From contig SGPL01000034.1 of the NCBI GenBank assembly GCA_004802705.1, positions 49,651-113,650 on the forward strand: DNA of 64,000 bases, read 5' to 3'. Made by a program: the position numbers and the translations under genes. The notes below the pieces were generated by a model. The model had not been told where the DNA came from, did not search any database, and saw only the letters and a program-made list of their open reading frames with translations. Position 1 is the stretch's first letter; each line of letters starts with the position of its first letter. Below, piece after piece: positions 11,536-26,023 of this stretch. Source of the DNA: Bondarzewia mesenterica. Lineage: Eukaryota; Basidiomycota; Agaricomycetes; Russulales; Bondarzewiaceae.

Positions 11536-12152
11536 AGACTGGTGTTGTTGTAACGATATGTCATCGTTGGGTGGCTCGGGCACAGTTGGCTGATGTTATC
11601 GCTGTATTTATTCACTGTATCCGTACGTACGTTTTGTCTGTCTGATAATATAAGCTCATATATGTTTCTCGTCCTTGCACAAATTTTCTTTTGTACTCCC
11701 ATCATCGTTATTTATACGAGCTGATACGATCAGGACATGTTACAGCCGGTGTATTGTAACCTATTGAGCTCCGAGAGAGCGAGAAGTCAGAGCGCTTCAA
11801 CGCTAGCGTTCATTGAACCTGGTCTTCGTTTATAAGTCTTCAGCACGTACTTAGTGTTTGAGAATGAGTACGATCAACAAGGGCAAGCCATAGTCATCAT
11901 GTACTTGCAGCGCTTCAGCATTGACATGCCCACTCCTATCCGCAATGAGTGGTCTGGCAGTGTTTTTGACGGTTTGCTGAGATCAGATTCAATGACAAGA
12001 GTCGTCGATCATCGAATTATTTGAATTTGAACGCAGTCGCGCAGGGATCTCGTGACATACCATGCTTATGGCACTTTCAGGTGGCTGAGTTTGTGCAGTC
12101 TCCGTACTTGTCTTGAATCTGCAGTGGGCCGTGTTCCAAGTCCGTCTCTTAT
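11536..12152. other. intergenic, 3' region of the regulator and promoter of vps24
   Basis: This 617-bp stretch between tandem genes has no convincing coding or RNA gene. Confidence 0.45.
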
Positions 12153-13023
12153 ATGCAGACTATCAACCGCTTTTTATATGGGCCAACTCCAGAAGAGAAA
12201 GTGCGTGCGTGGCAATCCAAGCTCCGTCAGGAGTCCAGGGGTTTGGAGAGAGAGATGAGGCAGGTCGGGCTTCTATTCCCAAACCACCATCTTGTCACTG
12301 ATTCCTGTACAGCTCGACGTTGAAACAAATAAAGCGCGCAACACTGTGAAGCAACTTGCGAAGAAAGGAGATGTCAAATCTGCGCGTATCTTGGCTCGCG
12401 AGGTTGTGAGGAGTAACAAGCAGAAGGATCGATTGTCTGTTAGCAAGGCAAGACTGAGCTCTATAGGAACACAGTTGACACAGCAATTAGGTGCGCAATC
12501 GGCGTCCGCTCATTACATCTGAATTCTGCGCTCATAATCACCGTTGTTACAACTCGAAGCTATGGCCAAGGTTACAGGCTCTCTTCAGAAGTCCACAGAA
12601 ATCATGAAGCTCTCGAATGACCTCATCAAACTACCACAGATCAGTCAAACGATGCGTTACATGAGTATGGAGATGACGAAGGTGCGCTCGCAAAATGAGA
12701 GAGTAGAATTTTGATGCTATGATTTATTCAGGCTGGCATTATGGAAGAGATGCTTGAGGATACCCTTGAAGTGGATGAAGATGAGGAGATTGAGGAAGAG
12801 GCTGATGCTGAGGTGGACAAGGTGTTGTTCGACTTAACGAACGGCAAGCTTGGCCAGGCTGGCACCGTAGAAACTGAGCTTCCGGTCAGTCTTCAGACAA
12901 TTATGTTGGCGGCTGCTAACTATGCATTTTCTCTAGTCATCGCAGGAGCAGCTGGAAGAAGAGGCGGCGGAGAGGGAGATGGAGAAGTATCGAGAGCAGC
13001 TAAACGGATTGTTGAGTGGATAG
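12153..13023 (+). CDS. vps24: ESCRT-III subunit Vps24 / CHMP3
   Basis: Five exons (12153-12263, 12313-12490, 12560-12681, 12732-12884, 12937-13023) give 216 aa. The start MQTINRFLYGPTPEEKVRAW is the basidiomycete Vps24 N-terminus. Then come KGDVKSARILAREVVRSNKQ, VTGSLQKSTEIMKL, MSMEMTKAGIMEEMLEDTL and a long acidic region DEDEEIEEEADAEVDKVL, the autoinhibitory and C-terminal part of Snf7-family proteins. Vps24 polymerises with Vps2 and Snf7 on endosomes to cut vesicles into multivesicular bodies and is recycled by Vps4. Length and order fit the family. Introns are 49-69 nt. Confidence 0.9.
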
Positions 13024-13876
13024 GAACTGGTAAGGAGCTATGATTTTCTATATGACCTTACACCGCTATTGCGCATTGTATTTTCCACCTTTTGTCTACA
13101 GATGTATTTATTATGCACCATATTTCAAAAGCTTTGACTGGGAATGTTTCTAATGATAATAGCATCGGTCGGCAGCATCGGATCTCTCGGGTGGGTGTAA
13201 AAACTACATTGTGTGGTATTACGCTCGGTGAGTCAAAAGGATGGCTACAAGCTAGTCTCCGTAGCGACCTACACAGAAGACAGTCGTTCTGTGTTAAGGC
13301 TACAAGCTAATTACGGACTCTTGATCGGTTCACGACTCACCCGAGATGATTATTCTCGGTTCTGCCAGGCAGTTATTCCTGGTACCGTTAGGTTCCAGGT
13401 CTTGTCTCCAGACTACATATGGGCTGTGACGGCTAGTCTCCCAGTGGCAGGTTGTAGACACTTCCTTCAACCTTCGTACCTCAGGATATCCGTGTCTGAC
13501 GTGACGGCTACCTCTGAGCCTCCGTCGCGTCACGCTTCGGATTTTGCCGCGAACATAGCATTCCCGGCATTTACTTTGGATACATCAGGGGCCAATCAGG
13601 AGTGGTACCAGGTGTTCCCCGGAGGGCCGTGATATTATAGTAGTTTGCACTTTGCAGACGTGATGCAGTTAAGGTATGTATATACCGCATTGAGATCGGG
13701 AAATCTCGATAACTTACGTGTAACCAAAGAGCGATTTACGGGCGGCTAAAATCGGCTCGTTTGAGCCGTATGATGTTCTGCACGTGACCATCCGTCCATT
13801 TCCGGAGACGGGGAACAACCGACTTCGTAGTTCCCGACCTACCAAAGCAAATAGTTCATCTTTCCTCTACATCGTT
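13024..13876. other. intergenic with a dispersed short repeat
   Basis: This 853-bp gap before idh2 has no gene. It contains one copy of a short dispersed element (13434-13500) bordered by a 10-bp direct repeat. Confidence 0.45.
13434..13500 (+). repeat. dispersed ~65-bp element, copy 1
   Basis: The unit runs from GTCTCC to GTCTGAC and closely matches 25910-25972 over its length, sharing the core ACCTTCGTRCCTCAGGAT. In this copy GTGACGGCTA occurs at 13426-13435 and again at 13501-13510, immediately bordering the unit like a target-site duplication. Confidence 0.55.
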
Positions 13877-15716
<1,840 letters not shown>

Positions 15717-16223
15717 TACAGTATTGTCAGAATTAGTCCTTATTGCCCATAGTAATGCGTGAATAGACATTTCTGCACCTGATGTATGATCGTTGTAAAG
15801 CGTTTTCACGCTGGCCGTGTCCTTACGTGGTTCAAGCTTCAACTTTGCTCAACACTGCAACTTGGCAGTACTATTGGAGCGTGAGAATGTACAGCCATCG
15901 GAAGATGAAATGAACAGTAGTATTTATGACGGAAAGCGCGCCCACTCTTTCTCTTCCCGCTCTTGACGACGATAAGCAAAACTCCTTCCACGCCTACCCG
16001 AGGCAATCACTCCATAATTCCTCACTCGCCCTACAGGGCAAAGCCTTTCCATAAACCCACAATTCTCTCCAATTTTCAAGAGGTACGTCCCTCCTGACAG
16101 AGGAAGCGTCATCATTTTGACTATTCGCCTTCCAGTTATCCAACTCCTTCTTAGAAAGCAGAAAACCTAAAAACATTTCATAACGCCTAGCTCCACAACT
16201 TGTCAAGCTATCTTACGACCGAA
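15717..16223. other. intergenic, idh2 3' region and ssd1 promoter
   Basis: This 507-bp stretch between tandem genes holds no gene. Confidence 0.45.
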
Positions 16224-19200
16224 ATGACCGACGAAATTGTTCCACAATCTCAGCAAAACCAACCCAAGAGGGACGATAAGAAAACAGCGTCCAATGGGTC
16301 AGCCCAGCAGGGCAACCGCGGTCCTCGCCGCAATCCGTCTGTCTCCAAGCCATCCAGTGGTAGTGGTGCATCTTCTCAAGGAGGTCCTAGGCCGTCCTCA
16401 AGGACGGGAGTCAAGAAGTCATCTACTCCCGCTGCAGTCGAATCTGGCTCTGAGACTGGCAAGAAGGGCAACGAGGGCAAGAAGACTGATGGGCGGCCCA
16501 AGGCAAACGGCGGGCGCAACACGCACCGCAAGGCTCCTTCTTCTGTTTCGCAGGGGAATCGACAAGGAGGGAACATTGGCAAGGAACAGCTTGCTGCCAA
16601 GGCGACTACCTCGCCTGTTCCCGTCCCTGGTACGGACTCTAGTGACGCACTTTCTTCCCTTCAACGAGTCATTGCCGACTTGAAGACGACCTCGCCACCC
16701 AATCAAACTTTCCCCTTGTCCGGTAACACTCTGTCCAGCTCCAATTCTATGCCCATCCCGCAGACTACAGGATCGAATCTACCGGCTAATGCTCCTGTCT
16801 TTCAACCTGGTGCTGCTGCCTTTCCTCCAACTGCCAACGACCCTCCTCGGCACCGCAAGGCTGCATCTCTCGGAGCGTCTTCTCTTTCGGGTAATTTCAA
16901 TACCTACTCGCCTCACCTCGGTGCTATGATGGAGGATGTTGAGGAGGTCTACGGAAATGCGCCTTATGAGGAGGGTGAAATACCGGAAAATGTCTACAGT
17001 ACTCAGGGGCATCACCCTCGTTCTCAATCGCAGAGTTTCACAGCACCTCGTTTCGCCGCTCTTGCTGCTCAGCAGGAACAAGCGGATATACTCGGTCCCT
17101 CGGGTCGCCCTCAACTCGCGCCTGGGTTCATGTTTGGGGTTCGCCGCCGTCCTGCTGCAAACTCGCCCATGGGACCTTCCATCAGTGAGGAGGACATCGG
17201 GTTTCAATTCCCTCAACAGCAGAGCCTCCAGACTTATTCCGAGCAGGAGGCGAGTCACAGAAGGGGCGAGAGCAATGGAGAGATTAGAGGTATCATGGCT
17301 GAGCAGGTATGCTTCATCTGCTTTTGTTCGTGAGTTCGAGTTCATAGTTTTTTCCGTGTTAGATCGCCATCCAGAACGAGATTGAGGCTCTGCAGCGTCA
17401 ACAGCAGGCCCTCTACCAGCAACAGCTTGCCTCCAACCAAGTACTGTCCTTCCAGACTACAGGTCTTGCCCCCAACAGAGCGGGAGCTCATCGCCGAGTT
17501 CATAGTACTGTCCCTATGGGTATGAGTGCCGGCGGCTTGGGCGGTTTGGGTGGTCAACAGGGCCTTATGAGCCAGTTGGGTTTAGGAAACGTCAGTTTGG
17601 GACTAGACGGTCAACCTCAGAGCGTTCCCCATGGCCACGGTCGAAGGCACAGTGTCAATGTACTGAACAAGTCCGGAGGGCAGCAGGGTCTTGGTTCCGT
17701 CAGCTACGGCAACCCGCTTGCACAAGATGGATTTGATGATGGCTTCGCTCCTCCAGCGGCCTTCGGTGGACACTCTCGCCAACCGTCGAGGGCGGATTCA
17801 AGCTGGCGTCTAAGTGAGTTCTTGTGAAAGGTATACGAACCGATGCTGATAGGGCGGTGCAGACGGCGGTGTAGGTGGCATTCAGCAAACCGGCGGCTTC
17901 ACTGCGGACCTCGCTCAAGCCCAAGCTCAGTTGCAGAGCCTGCAACAGTTCCGTGCTGCTGCTGGTGGTCACCACCACAAGATGCCATCTTTCAGTTTCC
18001 CCAACATGTTACCAAACATGATGGCTGCGAATATGATGGGCTTGGGCCTCGGCGGCATTAACCTATTGCAGCAACAGCAACAGCAATTCCAGTCACAATT
18101 ACAACAGCAGTCTAGTCAACCCCAACGCAAGTCGCTTTTCGCTCCTTACCTTCCTCAAGCATCCCTTCCACCACTCCTTGCTACTGGTAAACTCGTCGTT
18201 GGTATCTTGCGTGTCAATAAGCGCAATCGCTCCGATGCTTATGTCTCCACCGAAGTCTTGGACGCTGATATATATATATGCGGGTCGAAGGATCGTAATC
18301 GCGCCCTCGAGGGTGACATTGTTGCTGTGGAGTTGCTCGATGTTGATGAAGTCTGGGGTACGAAGAAGGAGAAGGAAGAGAAGAAGAGAAAAAAAGGAAG
18401 AGAACGCCGCGTACGAGATGAAGTCCACTGCGGGACGCAAGAACGACAAGAAAAAGGACGATGTGGAGGTTGAAGGACAGGGTCTGATGCTGTTCGAGGA
18501 TGAGGAGTAAGTGTCGCAGTCCTCCAGATATGTATACGCTCACTGATTCATCGCTAAAATACCAGAGTTACCGACGATGTCAAACCTCAGTTTGCTGGTC
18601 ACGTCGTGGCTGTCGTGGAGCGCATGCCTGGGCAGTTGTTCTCCGGAACTTTGGGCCTTTTGCGCCCGTCTTCAGCTGCGACGAAGGAGAAACAGGAAGC
18701 TGAACGCCGTGAACGAGAGGGCGATCGTGGTGATGAGCCAAGGCGTCCCATTGACCGCCCCAAGATTGTTTGGTTCAAACCGACCGACAAGCGTGTCCCG
18801 CTTATCGCGATACCTACTGAGCAAGCGCCTCCTGACTTTGTTCAAAACTCTGATATGTATGTGAACAAACTCTTTGTGGCTTGCATCAAGCGCCATGTAC
18901 GTGCTTTCCCCCGCGTTTTCATCTTTTTTTTTTTCTGGCTGACAATGTAATAGCCCATCAGTTCTCTGCATCCGTTTGGAACGCTCGTCGAAGAGCTTGG
19001 CCCTATTGGCGACATCGAAGTGGAAACAAGTGCATTACTCAAGGATTGCAACTTCCCGACCGAGGATTTCACTGAGAGCGTAGTGAAGTGCTTGCCTCCG
19101 ATTCCGTGGACGTATGTCACTTTCCTCATAAGAGCAAAAGATTACTGTCTGATACTAAATATGTTTGTAGGATTCCTGCAAGGGAGTTTGAAGTCCGGAA

Positions 19201-21332
19201 GGATCTTCGTAGCGAGCGTATCTTTACTATTGATCCCGATACAGCGAAAGATTTAGATGACGCCCTCTCCGTCAAACTCAACGACGACGGAACGTACGAC
19301 GTCGGCGTCCACGTCGCTGATGTCTCTTACTTCGTCAAGCCAAACACCGCGTTGGATCGGGATGCTCGCAAGCGCGCTACCAGTGTCTACCTCATTCAAC
19401 GCATTGTGCCCATGCTTCCACCGGCTCTTAGCGAGGAACTGTGCAGTCTGAACCCTGGACAAGAGCGTCTAGCATTTTCGGTGATCCTGACGATGACCAA
19501 GGATACGAAGATCATCAAGAAATGGTTTGGCAAGACCATCATAAAGTACGCTTCCACCGCATATATATATACCGTTTCTCGGTCCTAATCGATGACAACA
19601 TTTGTCTAAAGGTCAGCAGCAAAGCTTTCTTATTCTGATGCGCAAGGCGTTATTGAAGGTAAACCCTTGGGTGGCATACCTGTGATACCCGAACATGATG
19701 CTTCAGCTGTTGAGCACGATATAAGGGTTTTGCAGGACCTTGCGAAGGAGTTGCGTACCCGCCGATTCCAGAATGGTGCTATCAGCCATGAGTCTCTTCG
19801 CCTTAGTTTCACACTCAATGATTCTGGCACCCCCATTGATTGTTCACAATACGAACGTCATGAGTCAAATCATCTCGTCGAAGAGGTACGCTTCCACAGG
19901 ATTTGGCAAGTCACCCATGCATTGCTAACATCTGTCGTCTTCTGTAGTTCATGCTTCTCACCAACATCACCGTCGCGCAGCAGATAGCTGTCAACCTTCC
20001 TGAGCAGGCTCTTCTTCGTCGTCACGACATTCCTATTGAGCGTCGTCTTGTGGGTTAATTTCCTTTGCTTGGCGTTTTTATCACTGAATGAAGTGACAGA
20101 ACATGCTGGCTGAGCGAGCTCAACGCTTGGGCTACACCCTCGATACTTCGTCCTCGGGCGCTGTCATGCGCTCCTTCGATGCGATCGAGGATCCCGCAGC
20201 TCGCAAGCTCTTGGAGTTGTTGTTCTTCAAGTCCACCCATCAGGCGAAGTACTTCTGTGCCGGCATGCTTGACATCGCCAAATACCACCATTACGCTCTC
20301 AATGTACCGCTGTACACTCATTTCACGTCTCCAATTCGCCGTTATGCGGATGTCTTGGTTCATCGTCAGCTTGAATCTGTTTTGCAGGGCACAAGTGCGT
20401 TATTCATCTGAAATATAAATATGCCTTTCTAATTTGTGCTTCGCGTAGGTGATAACAAGTTCTCTATGGATCGAGACGCTGTCGCCAAGGTCACTCAGCA
20501 GTGCAACATGTGAGCATCATCTAGGATCTGGTTTGTGTCATCTCTCAACTTGCTTCTTCCAACAGTAAGAGTGATTCCGCGAAACTTGCTCAAGAGCAGT
20601 CAGCACATCTTTATCTCTGTGTGCTGATATCAGACCTTACTTCTCGGTACGGCCCTGTCGTGCGCCAAGCTAAAGTGGTTGCAGTGCTTGATGCTGCTTT
20701 CGACGTTCTTGTTCCCGAGTTCGGGATCGAGAAACGGGTTCACGTTGACCAGATGCCTATTGATGTAAGGATCTACTCCTTTTTCGTGATTCTGCTTTCT
20801 CATCATGGGTTCAGAACCACGTCTATGATGAGCATAGCCACTCACTACAGATATATTGGTCGGACCGGGACGTGATTAGTTGGCTCGCGGAGAACAGCGA
20901 TGACGAGCATTTGAAGAAGGTCAAGCAGAATGCTGAGCAGCACGCCGTGAAGATGGAAGTCGCCTCTCGCTCCTTACACGATGAGAAGGCCCTGTTTGAT
21001 GAAGATGACGGCGATGATGAAATTGTATTGGGTCGGGACGAGAAGGAGGCCGAGGCTGTGAGCGAGTCATCTAAGCAACACTTGTTGTCGATGGCCAAGG
21101 TCATGCCTGAGTTCGAGGGTTTGAAGGCCACGCCTTCTGGTCACAAGATACAGGAAATCAAGGAGCTCATGACCGTGCCCGTGCGTTCTCTTTTTTCTCG
21201 TTTGTTCCGTTGACGCTGATTGCATTTTGATTTATATAGGTCATCGTGACCGCGGACTTAACCAAGAGCCCTCCTGTCATCAAGGTCTACAGCGTCAACC
21301 CTTACTCTCGGGAGAAGTACCAGACAGAGTGA
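16224..21332 (+). CDS. ssd1: Ssd1-family RNB-domain mRNA-binding translational regulator (one apparent frameshift)
   Basis: Thirteen exons (16224-17306, 17363-17813, 17863-18506, 18566-18896, 18954-19111, 19171-19545, 19612-19885, 19948-20049, 20100-20394, 20449-20509, 20566-20764, 20815-21180, 21240-21332) encode about 1476 aa. The first ~600 residues are a disordered Q/S/G-rich region, as in yeast Ssd1. Cold-shock-like sequence follows ([40 protein letters not shown]), then the RNB domain with [17 protein letters not shown] and [18 protein letters not shown]. Ssd1 proteins bind cell-wall mRNAs, are controlled by the Cbk1/NDR kinase and lack nuclease activity. In exon 3 a run of seven A (18389-18395) puts the downstream sequence one base out of frame; six A would give the continuous family sequence. 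I read this as a sequencing error rather than a broken gene. Confidence 0.9.
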
Positions 21333-22361
21333 ATTCACATCAATTCCTCATCATGAAATGGACGCTCTTGGTTCCAATATGTACTTGTACGTTATCATCA
21401 TGCACGCTGTTGCCATTCAGTATGTCGTCTATGTTGTGGCCACCTCATTTCCTCTCTGTTTTTCTTCTATCAATTGTCTTCGTCTTCTGGATCCAATCCC
21501 CTCTCTTTGACTGAGCGATGATCATCTGGGGTTTTTTTTTTCACTTTCTTTGTTCGTCGGCCTCCGGGCATCCTTTTGACCGCAGCCGTTGGGCAAAAGG
21601 GAGGTTGTACTTTAGTTCGGTAATTCGTTCGCAATGACATCTTAAAGGGCCTTTCTATAAGTGCATCGTCTGAACGATCGATCGATCGTTTACTGTGATC
21701 CGGATGCGAATGTGTTATTTAAATAAGCTGTGGTTATCGCCGAGTGATATGATAGGCATCAGCTCGCCGGATTTCCATGTCCAGAGACCAACGAAAGAAG
21801 CAGAAAGCTCAGCTCTTCGCGATTCGATAGACACACCTTCTTTCATGTAGTGCGTGGATGCCGCGGGTATGTAGAGGTTGAAGAAGGTTGAAGAGAAGGT
21901 ACGATGCATCGCATCGTCAGCTAGTAAGGTCGATTCATCCTCCATCCTCCATTTGCTCGGATGGATCTCTGAGCGCTACGCGAGGCGGCGAACCGCTCAT
22001 CAAACTTTCTGTACGATTGATACGTTGGCTTCCGTCTACGCATCGTAACGTGTCGCTGCTTGTAGAATGCCGTGAACGACGATTTTACTAGGTGTAGGCA
22101 TACAGTATTTATTCTACCACGTCGCATATATTTCATGAGAGAAGCCTCCGATTTGGCCATAGCGCTCATGCCCATCACTACCTTTACCGCATTTCGATAT
22201 CAGACAAGTTCCGCGTGCACTTTGTTTCTCTGTTTAGAATGTAAATGAATCGTAGAGTGCGTCCACGCTAGTTATTTTCTGCCACATAGAAATCATACAT
22301 TAAGCGACCAAAAGATTACACGAAGAAAATCAGTGAGGCGACTCGAGTTGAGGGAACTAAC
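21333..22361. other. intergenic, no gene seen
   Basis: This 1-kb convergent gap between ssd1 and the STAND relic is without a convincing gene. A small palindromic run of GATC units lies at about 21678-21688. Confidence 0.45.
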
Positions 22362-25300
22362 TCACGAATCAGAAAAGCAATTCATCCATTCAGTTCCATG
22401 CACAAAGCGACTGAGATCGAGTTTCGTCCACGGCCTACCAGTCACAGCAGTATTTCCTGGCCAGAACAGTCCAGCGCACAAGTCCGGTGGTACCCAGAAC
22501 AGAAGTTCATCTCTTGGCCCGACTACCCATCCGTCCTCCATCGACAAATTGCTGGCGTGTGTCGCATCAATTCCGTCAAACAAGGGGGCAGCATCAAACG
22601 CATGTATTTTATGGGGAGAGAATGCCATCGGAAGAAGTAAAGGCGGATTCTGAGCAGAAGACTCCATCACTGAACCAATTGATTCATCGTCATGCAGCGA
22701 TTCCCTCACTGACGTGTCGGTGTGATTGTCGTGGTCGCCAGAAGCTGAGGAAGGATATCGTACCTGAGGCAAAAGTGCGGACAAGACATGGCCTCTGTGT
22801 CCATCGACGGGGTTTCTGACCACATTACCAGTCTCCGCTTCCCAGACACGGATCGTGTTGTCATCAGAACCAGAGACGATCCGTTTGCCATCGGGCGAGA
22901 ACGCGACAGAGCTGACCGTGGATGTGTGCCCTTCGAATGGCTTGGAAGCGGCCTCGCCCGTCTCCGCATCCCACACACGGATCGTATTGTCCCCAGAATT
23001 AGAGACGATGCGTTTGCCATCGGGCAAGTATGCGACAGAGCTGATTGAGTCTCCGTTTCCTGCATCAATTCGAACACAATACTGTAATTTTACTCTAGCT
23101 GTCGAAGTATTCACAGCCAGTGTGCGAGGGAATCGTGAATGGAATATTTGTGTGAGACTGGACTCTGCATCTGAAAATGGTAAGGCTGAGATATAGATGT
23201 GGGTTGCACTGAGAACGATTGGATCTCGATACGTCATGACGAAGTGGTTGAAGTGGTTGAGTAATACCTCCAGATCACGAGAGATGCAGGATACCTAGAT
23301 TCGGGGACAACTTAAGAAAGATCGCAGAGGAGTAATGTGCTGAAATTACCCTGGCAATCTTCAGCAATGCACTCGTTGCATCAGGAACCTTCCCGAATAT
23401 ACTCATAAAATCCAGCCAATATAGATATTTGTCCCGCAGAAATACTTCAACATCAGCCAGGAGCTCCTGGGGAGCCGACGATCCCGCGAGATGGTCTGCC
23501 CAGAATTGACACGCATACACGAGATGCCTGGGTAGGCCTGTGGACTGTTCTTGATCCTGATTGCCAAAGTACGAATTCTGTATGCCTGAAACATTGAAGC
23601 GCAACTCCAAATTCATTATTTTCGAACAATCATGGGCGAAGGCGCCATGAGCATGCGGCGAGTCGAAAGTCCACTTCTGACTCCCCGATCGCTTTGGATC
23701 TAGCAAGTAATCCGCAAATGAGGCATGAAAGATCGAGACGCACCCGTCGACGTCTGATTCTGGAACCTGAACCAACGAATGAAGATATGCTAAGGCTCGA
23801 CGCACATTTTTGCAACCCAGAAGTTTTTGGAGGTCGGCGATCGATAGTGGATCGCGGACACAAACGATGGCCGCAAGAGTTCGCGCCGTTTCTGATGCCT
23901 CATCTTTGTCTATGCCCTTGAAGGCCTCTTCTAAAATGAAATGATAAATAGTGTCGATGCGCGCGGTGCGCAACTTCCGAATTGAAGCCAGGTCTTGTCA
24001 ATTTCTCTAAACGTTCATGCGGATCGCCCTTCGGGTCTCTGACGTACTCGGACGTGGTGAATGCGAAGATGAAGAGTCTCTCCGAGCGTTCCACCAGAAT
24101 GCTGAACATCGGCACTCAGCTGCGGAATATCTCCTAATCGTTTCTTCAAGTACAGCTCTATGTCCGCCTTGACAATGTCAACCTCAACATCGTGAAGCCG
24201 CAGCACTGAATGAAGGTGAGAAGTCGGACGAACAAATGCAGCCCGCATACTAGGCTCGGGTCGACTGGTCACGAAAAATTCCATATGCGATCCTGGCGCA
24301 TGCCGGATAATGATGTCGAGCACCTTCTTCGCGACATCCGGATCCTCGCATTCATCAAGGGCATCGACGACAGCCACGCAAGTTACTGTGCTCTCCCTAG
24401 AAGCAGACTTGGCGGGTTCAGCAATCAAGGTCGCGAACTGCTCGCCCAGAGAAAGTTCAGCTGCATTTGGATTGCTTTCAACAGCTTCAACCAGCGTGCG
24501 CTCGAAAGCAGAAGAATTGCGAGCCATGACACGTGCCAGGGTAGGGAAGATTCGTCGGGCATTCCTGCGTTCGGCGGAGCCTTGTCGCGAGCAAAAGAAG
24601 CTAGCCCCAAGTAAACCTTTCTGGTGAAGCAGACGAGCGAAACTCTCTCCGCGATGGTCGTCTTGCCGGTACCAGCCATCCCGTTCAGCCAGAAGACGGG
24701 GACTGTGATCGTCCGTGGCCCATATGAGCAGATCTGCGAGGAGCGCTATCCGCGTTCCTTCCATGCATCCTTCACGATCCTCAAGATTAAACTCTGCACC
24801 AGCGACGTGACAAAGTTTGTCAAGCGTCGCTGAGATCGCGTGAGTTACTAGACGCATGTGCGGATTATTGGATCATTCCACTGACCATTCCGGACAGCCT
24901 TCGTTATGGCTGTGTTCATCCTCACCGCAGCAATGCTGTTGCCCAGCAAGATGCCCAACTACAATTCGTGAGTGTCCATGGGTGCCGATGTAATTGGCAA
25001 GTGAACATACCATGAATATCTCGATTGCACAAGAGATATAACGAAATCCTTGCACGATGTCCTGCGCATCGCCACTCGCCTCGAGCGACCTGACCAGGAC
25101 AGAGCGGCGTATCTTCTTTTCCAACTCATATTTCTTTCCCTCAAAAGCTCTGTTCCCTTTGGCATCAGTTCTCCTGCCATGGACATCACAGGAACACATT
25201 CACGTACCTTGTCAAACCATCCAAATGGTGACGGAGATCGGGCGGCAACTCAGCTTGATAAGGCCGCATAACCTCGGTGAGCACGCCCAGCCTCTCTATC

Positions 25301-25620
25301 AGCTCAGAGAAGTCAGTTTATACCTCCTGAAATTTCTGTGGTAAAGTGGTCAACCCCGCTCACCCACAATTTTATCTGAGGCCCGATCATACTGACTTCG
25401 ACATGTTCAACGATACTCATTATACCAGCAGCAGTAGATTTTAGCGGCGGGAAGGCATCTGACGCCCTTTCCAGTGATGTCAAAGCATCTCTTAACCTTG
25501 CCAACCCCAGTTTACGCAATTTTCTCATTTGTTCCCCTCTGGTCGGAGGAGTCGAAATTCCTGGTGAAGAGGAAGGAAGGAGTGTCTCATGAGGGTTCGG
25601 CAGCGCCGTGCGCGTTGTTG
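22362..25620 (-). pseudogene. relic of a NACHT-WD40 STAND NTPase (NLR-like)
   Basis: Reading the reverse strand, pieces of one STAND protein appear in order. First is an N-terminal helical domain (LTSLERASDAFPPLKSTAAG at ~25500-25430; FSELIERLGVLTEVMRPYQA at ~25305; SGDAQDIVQGFRYISCAIEI at ~25070). The NACHT region follows from ~24850 (EGTRIALLADLLIWATDDHS), with Walker A MAGTGKTTIAE and Walker B VVDALDECED, then ARTLAAIVCVRDPLSIADLQ. There are only two clear WD40 repeats (VAYLPDGKRIVS, VAFSPDGKRIVSGSDDNTIR) and the usual C-terminal cap DGWVVGPRDELLFWVPPDL with GNTAV. The P-loop lies in a different frame from its flanks (shifts near 24700 and in CTCTCTC at 24643-24649). Further shifts lie near 24080 and 24000, and a TAA interrupts the second N-terminal exon near 25325. 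Fungal STANDs usually carry many WD repeats; this copy looks decayed. Its start is undefined. Confidence 0.75.
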
Positions 25621-25909
25621 AGTTGCTGAAGGATTGTGTATGATCGGATGAGTGATCAGAGACGACGGGGACGGAGGCAGGCTCAGGTTCGTTCGCGATG
25701 GGGGGTCAATTGGGCCTCTGCTGTTGGAGATGGAGCTGGTGAAAGCCTTGGGAAAGGCGTACGGCTAAAGAATCGACGGAATAGCTTCCTGGTAGGAACT
25801 AGGAATTTGTCACGGAAGCGAGGTTTTGAATTACGGGCAGACATGGAAACTCAGCGCCAGCATTCACGACTTTGCGAAGATGTCGCGAAGTCATCACGTG
25901 GCTCACACT

Positions 25910-25972
25910 TAGTCTCCCGGGGGCAGAGTAGCCACTCGTCAACCTTCGTGCCTCAGGATCCTCCTGTCTGAC
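25910..25972 (+). repeat. dispersed ~65-bp element, copy 2
   Basis: This is a near match to 13434-13500 with the same ends, GTCTCC and GTCTGAC, and the shared core CAACCTTCGTGCCTCAGGAT. The flanks both contain CACACT, which may be chance. Confidence 0.5.
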
Positions 25973-26023
25973 ACTCACACTGGATGATGCGTTGATCACA
26001 CCTCAATTGACCATCACCTATAT

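Noticed and set aside
21673..21692. GATC-rich palindrome
   Set aside because: Short simple-sequence palindrome in an intergenic region without other signals.
22788..23196. Forward-strand open frames over the STAND relic
   Set aside because: They are antisense to the WD40 repeats and mirror that sequence.
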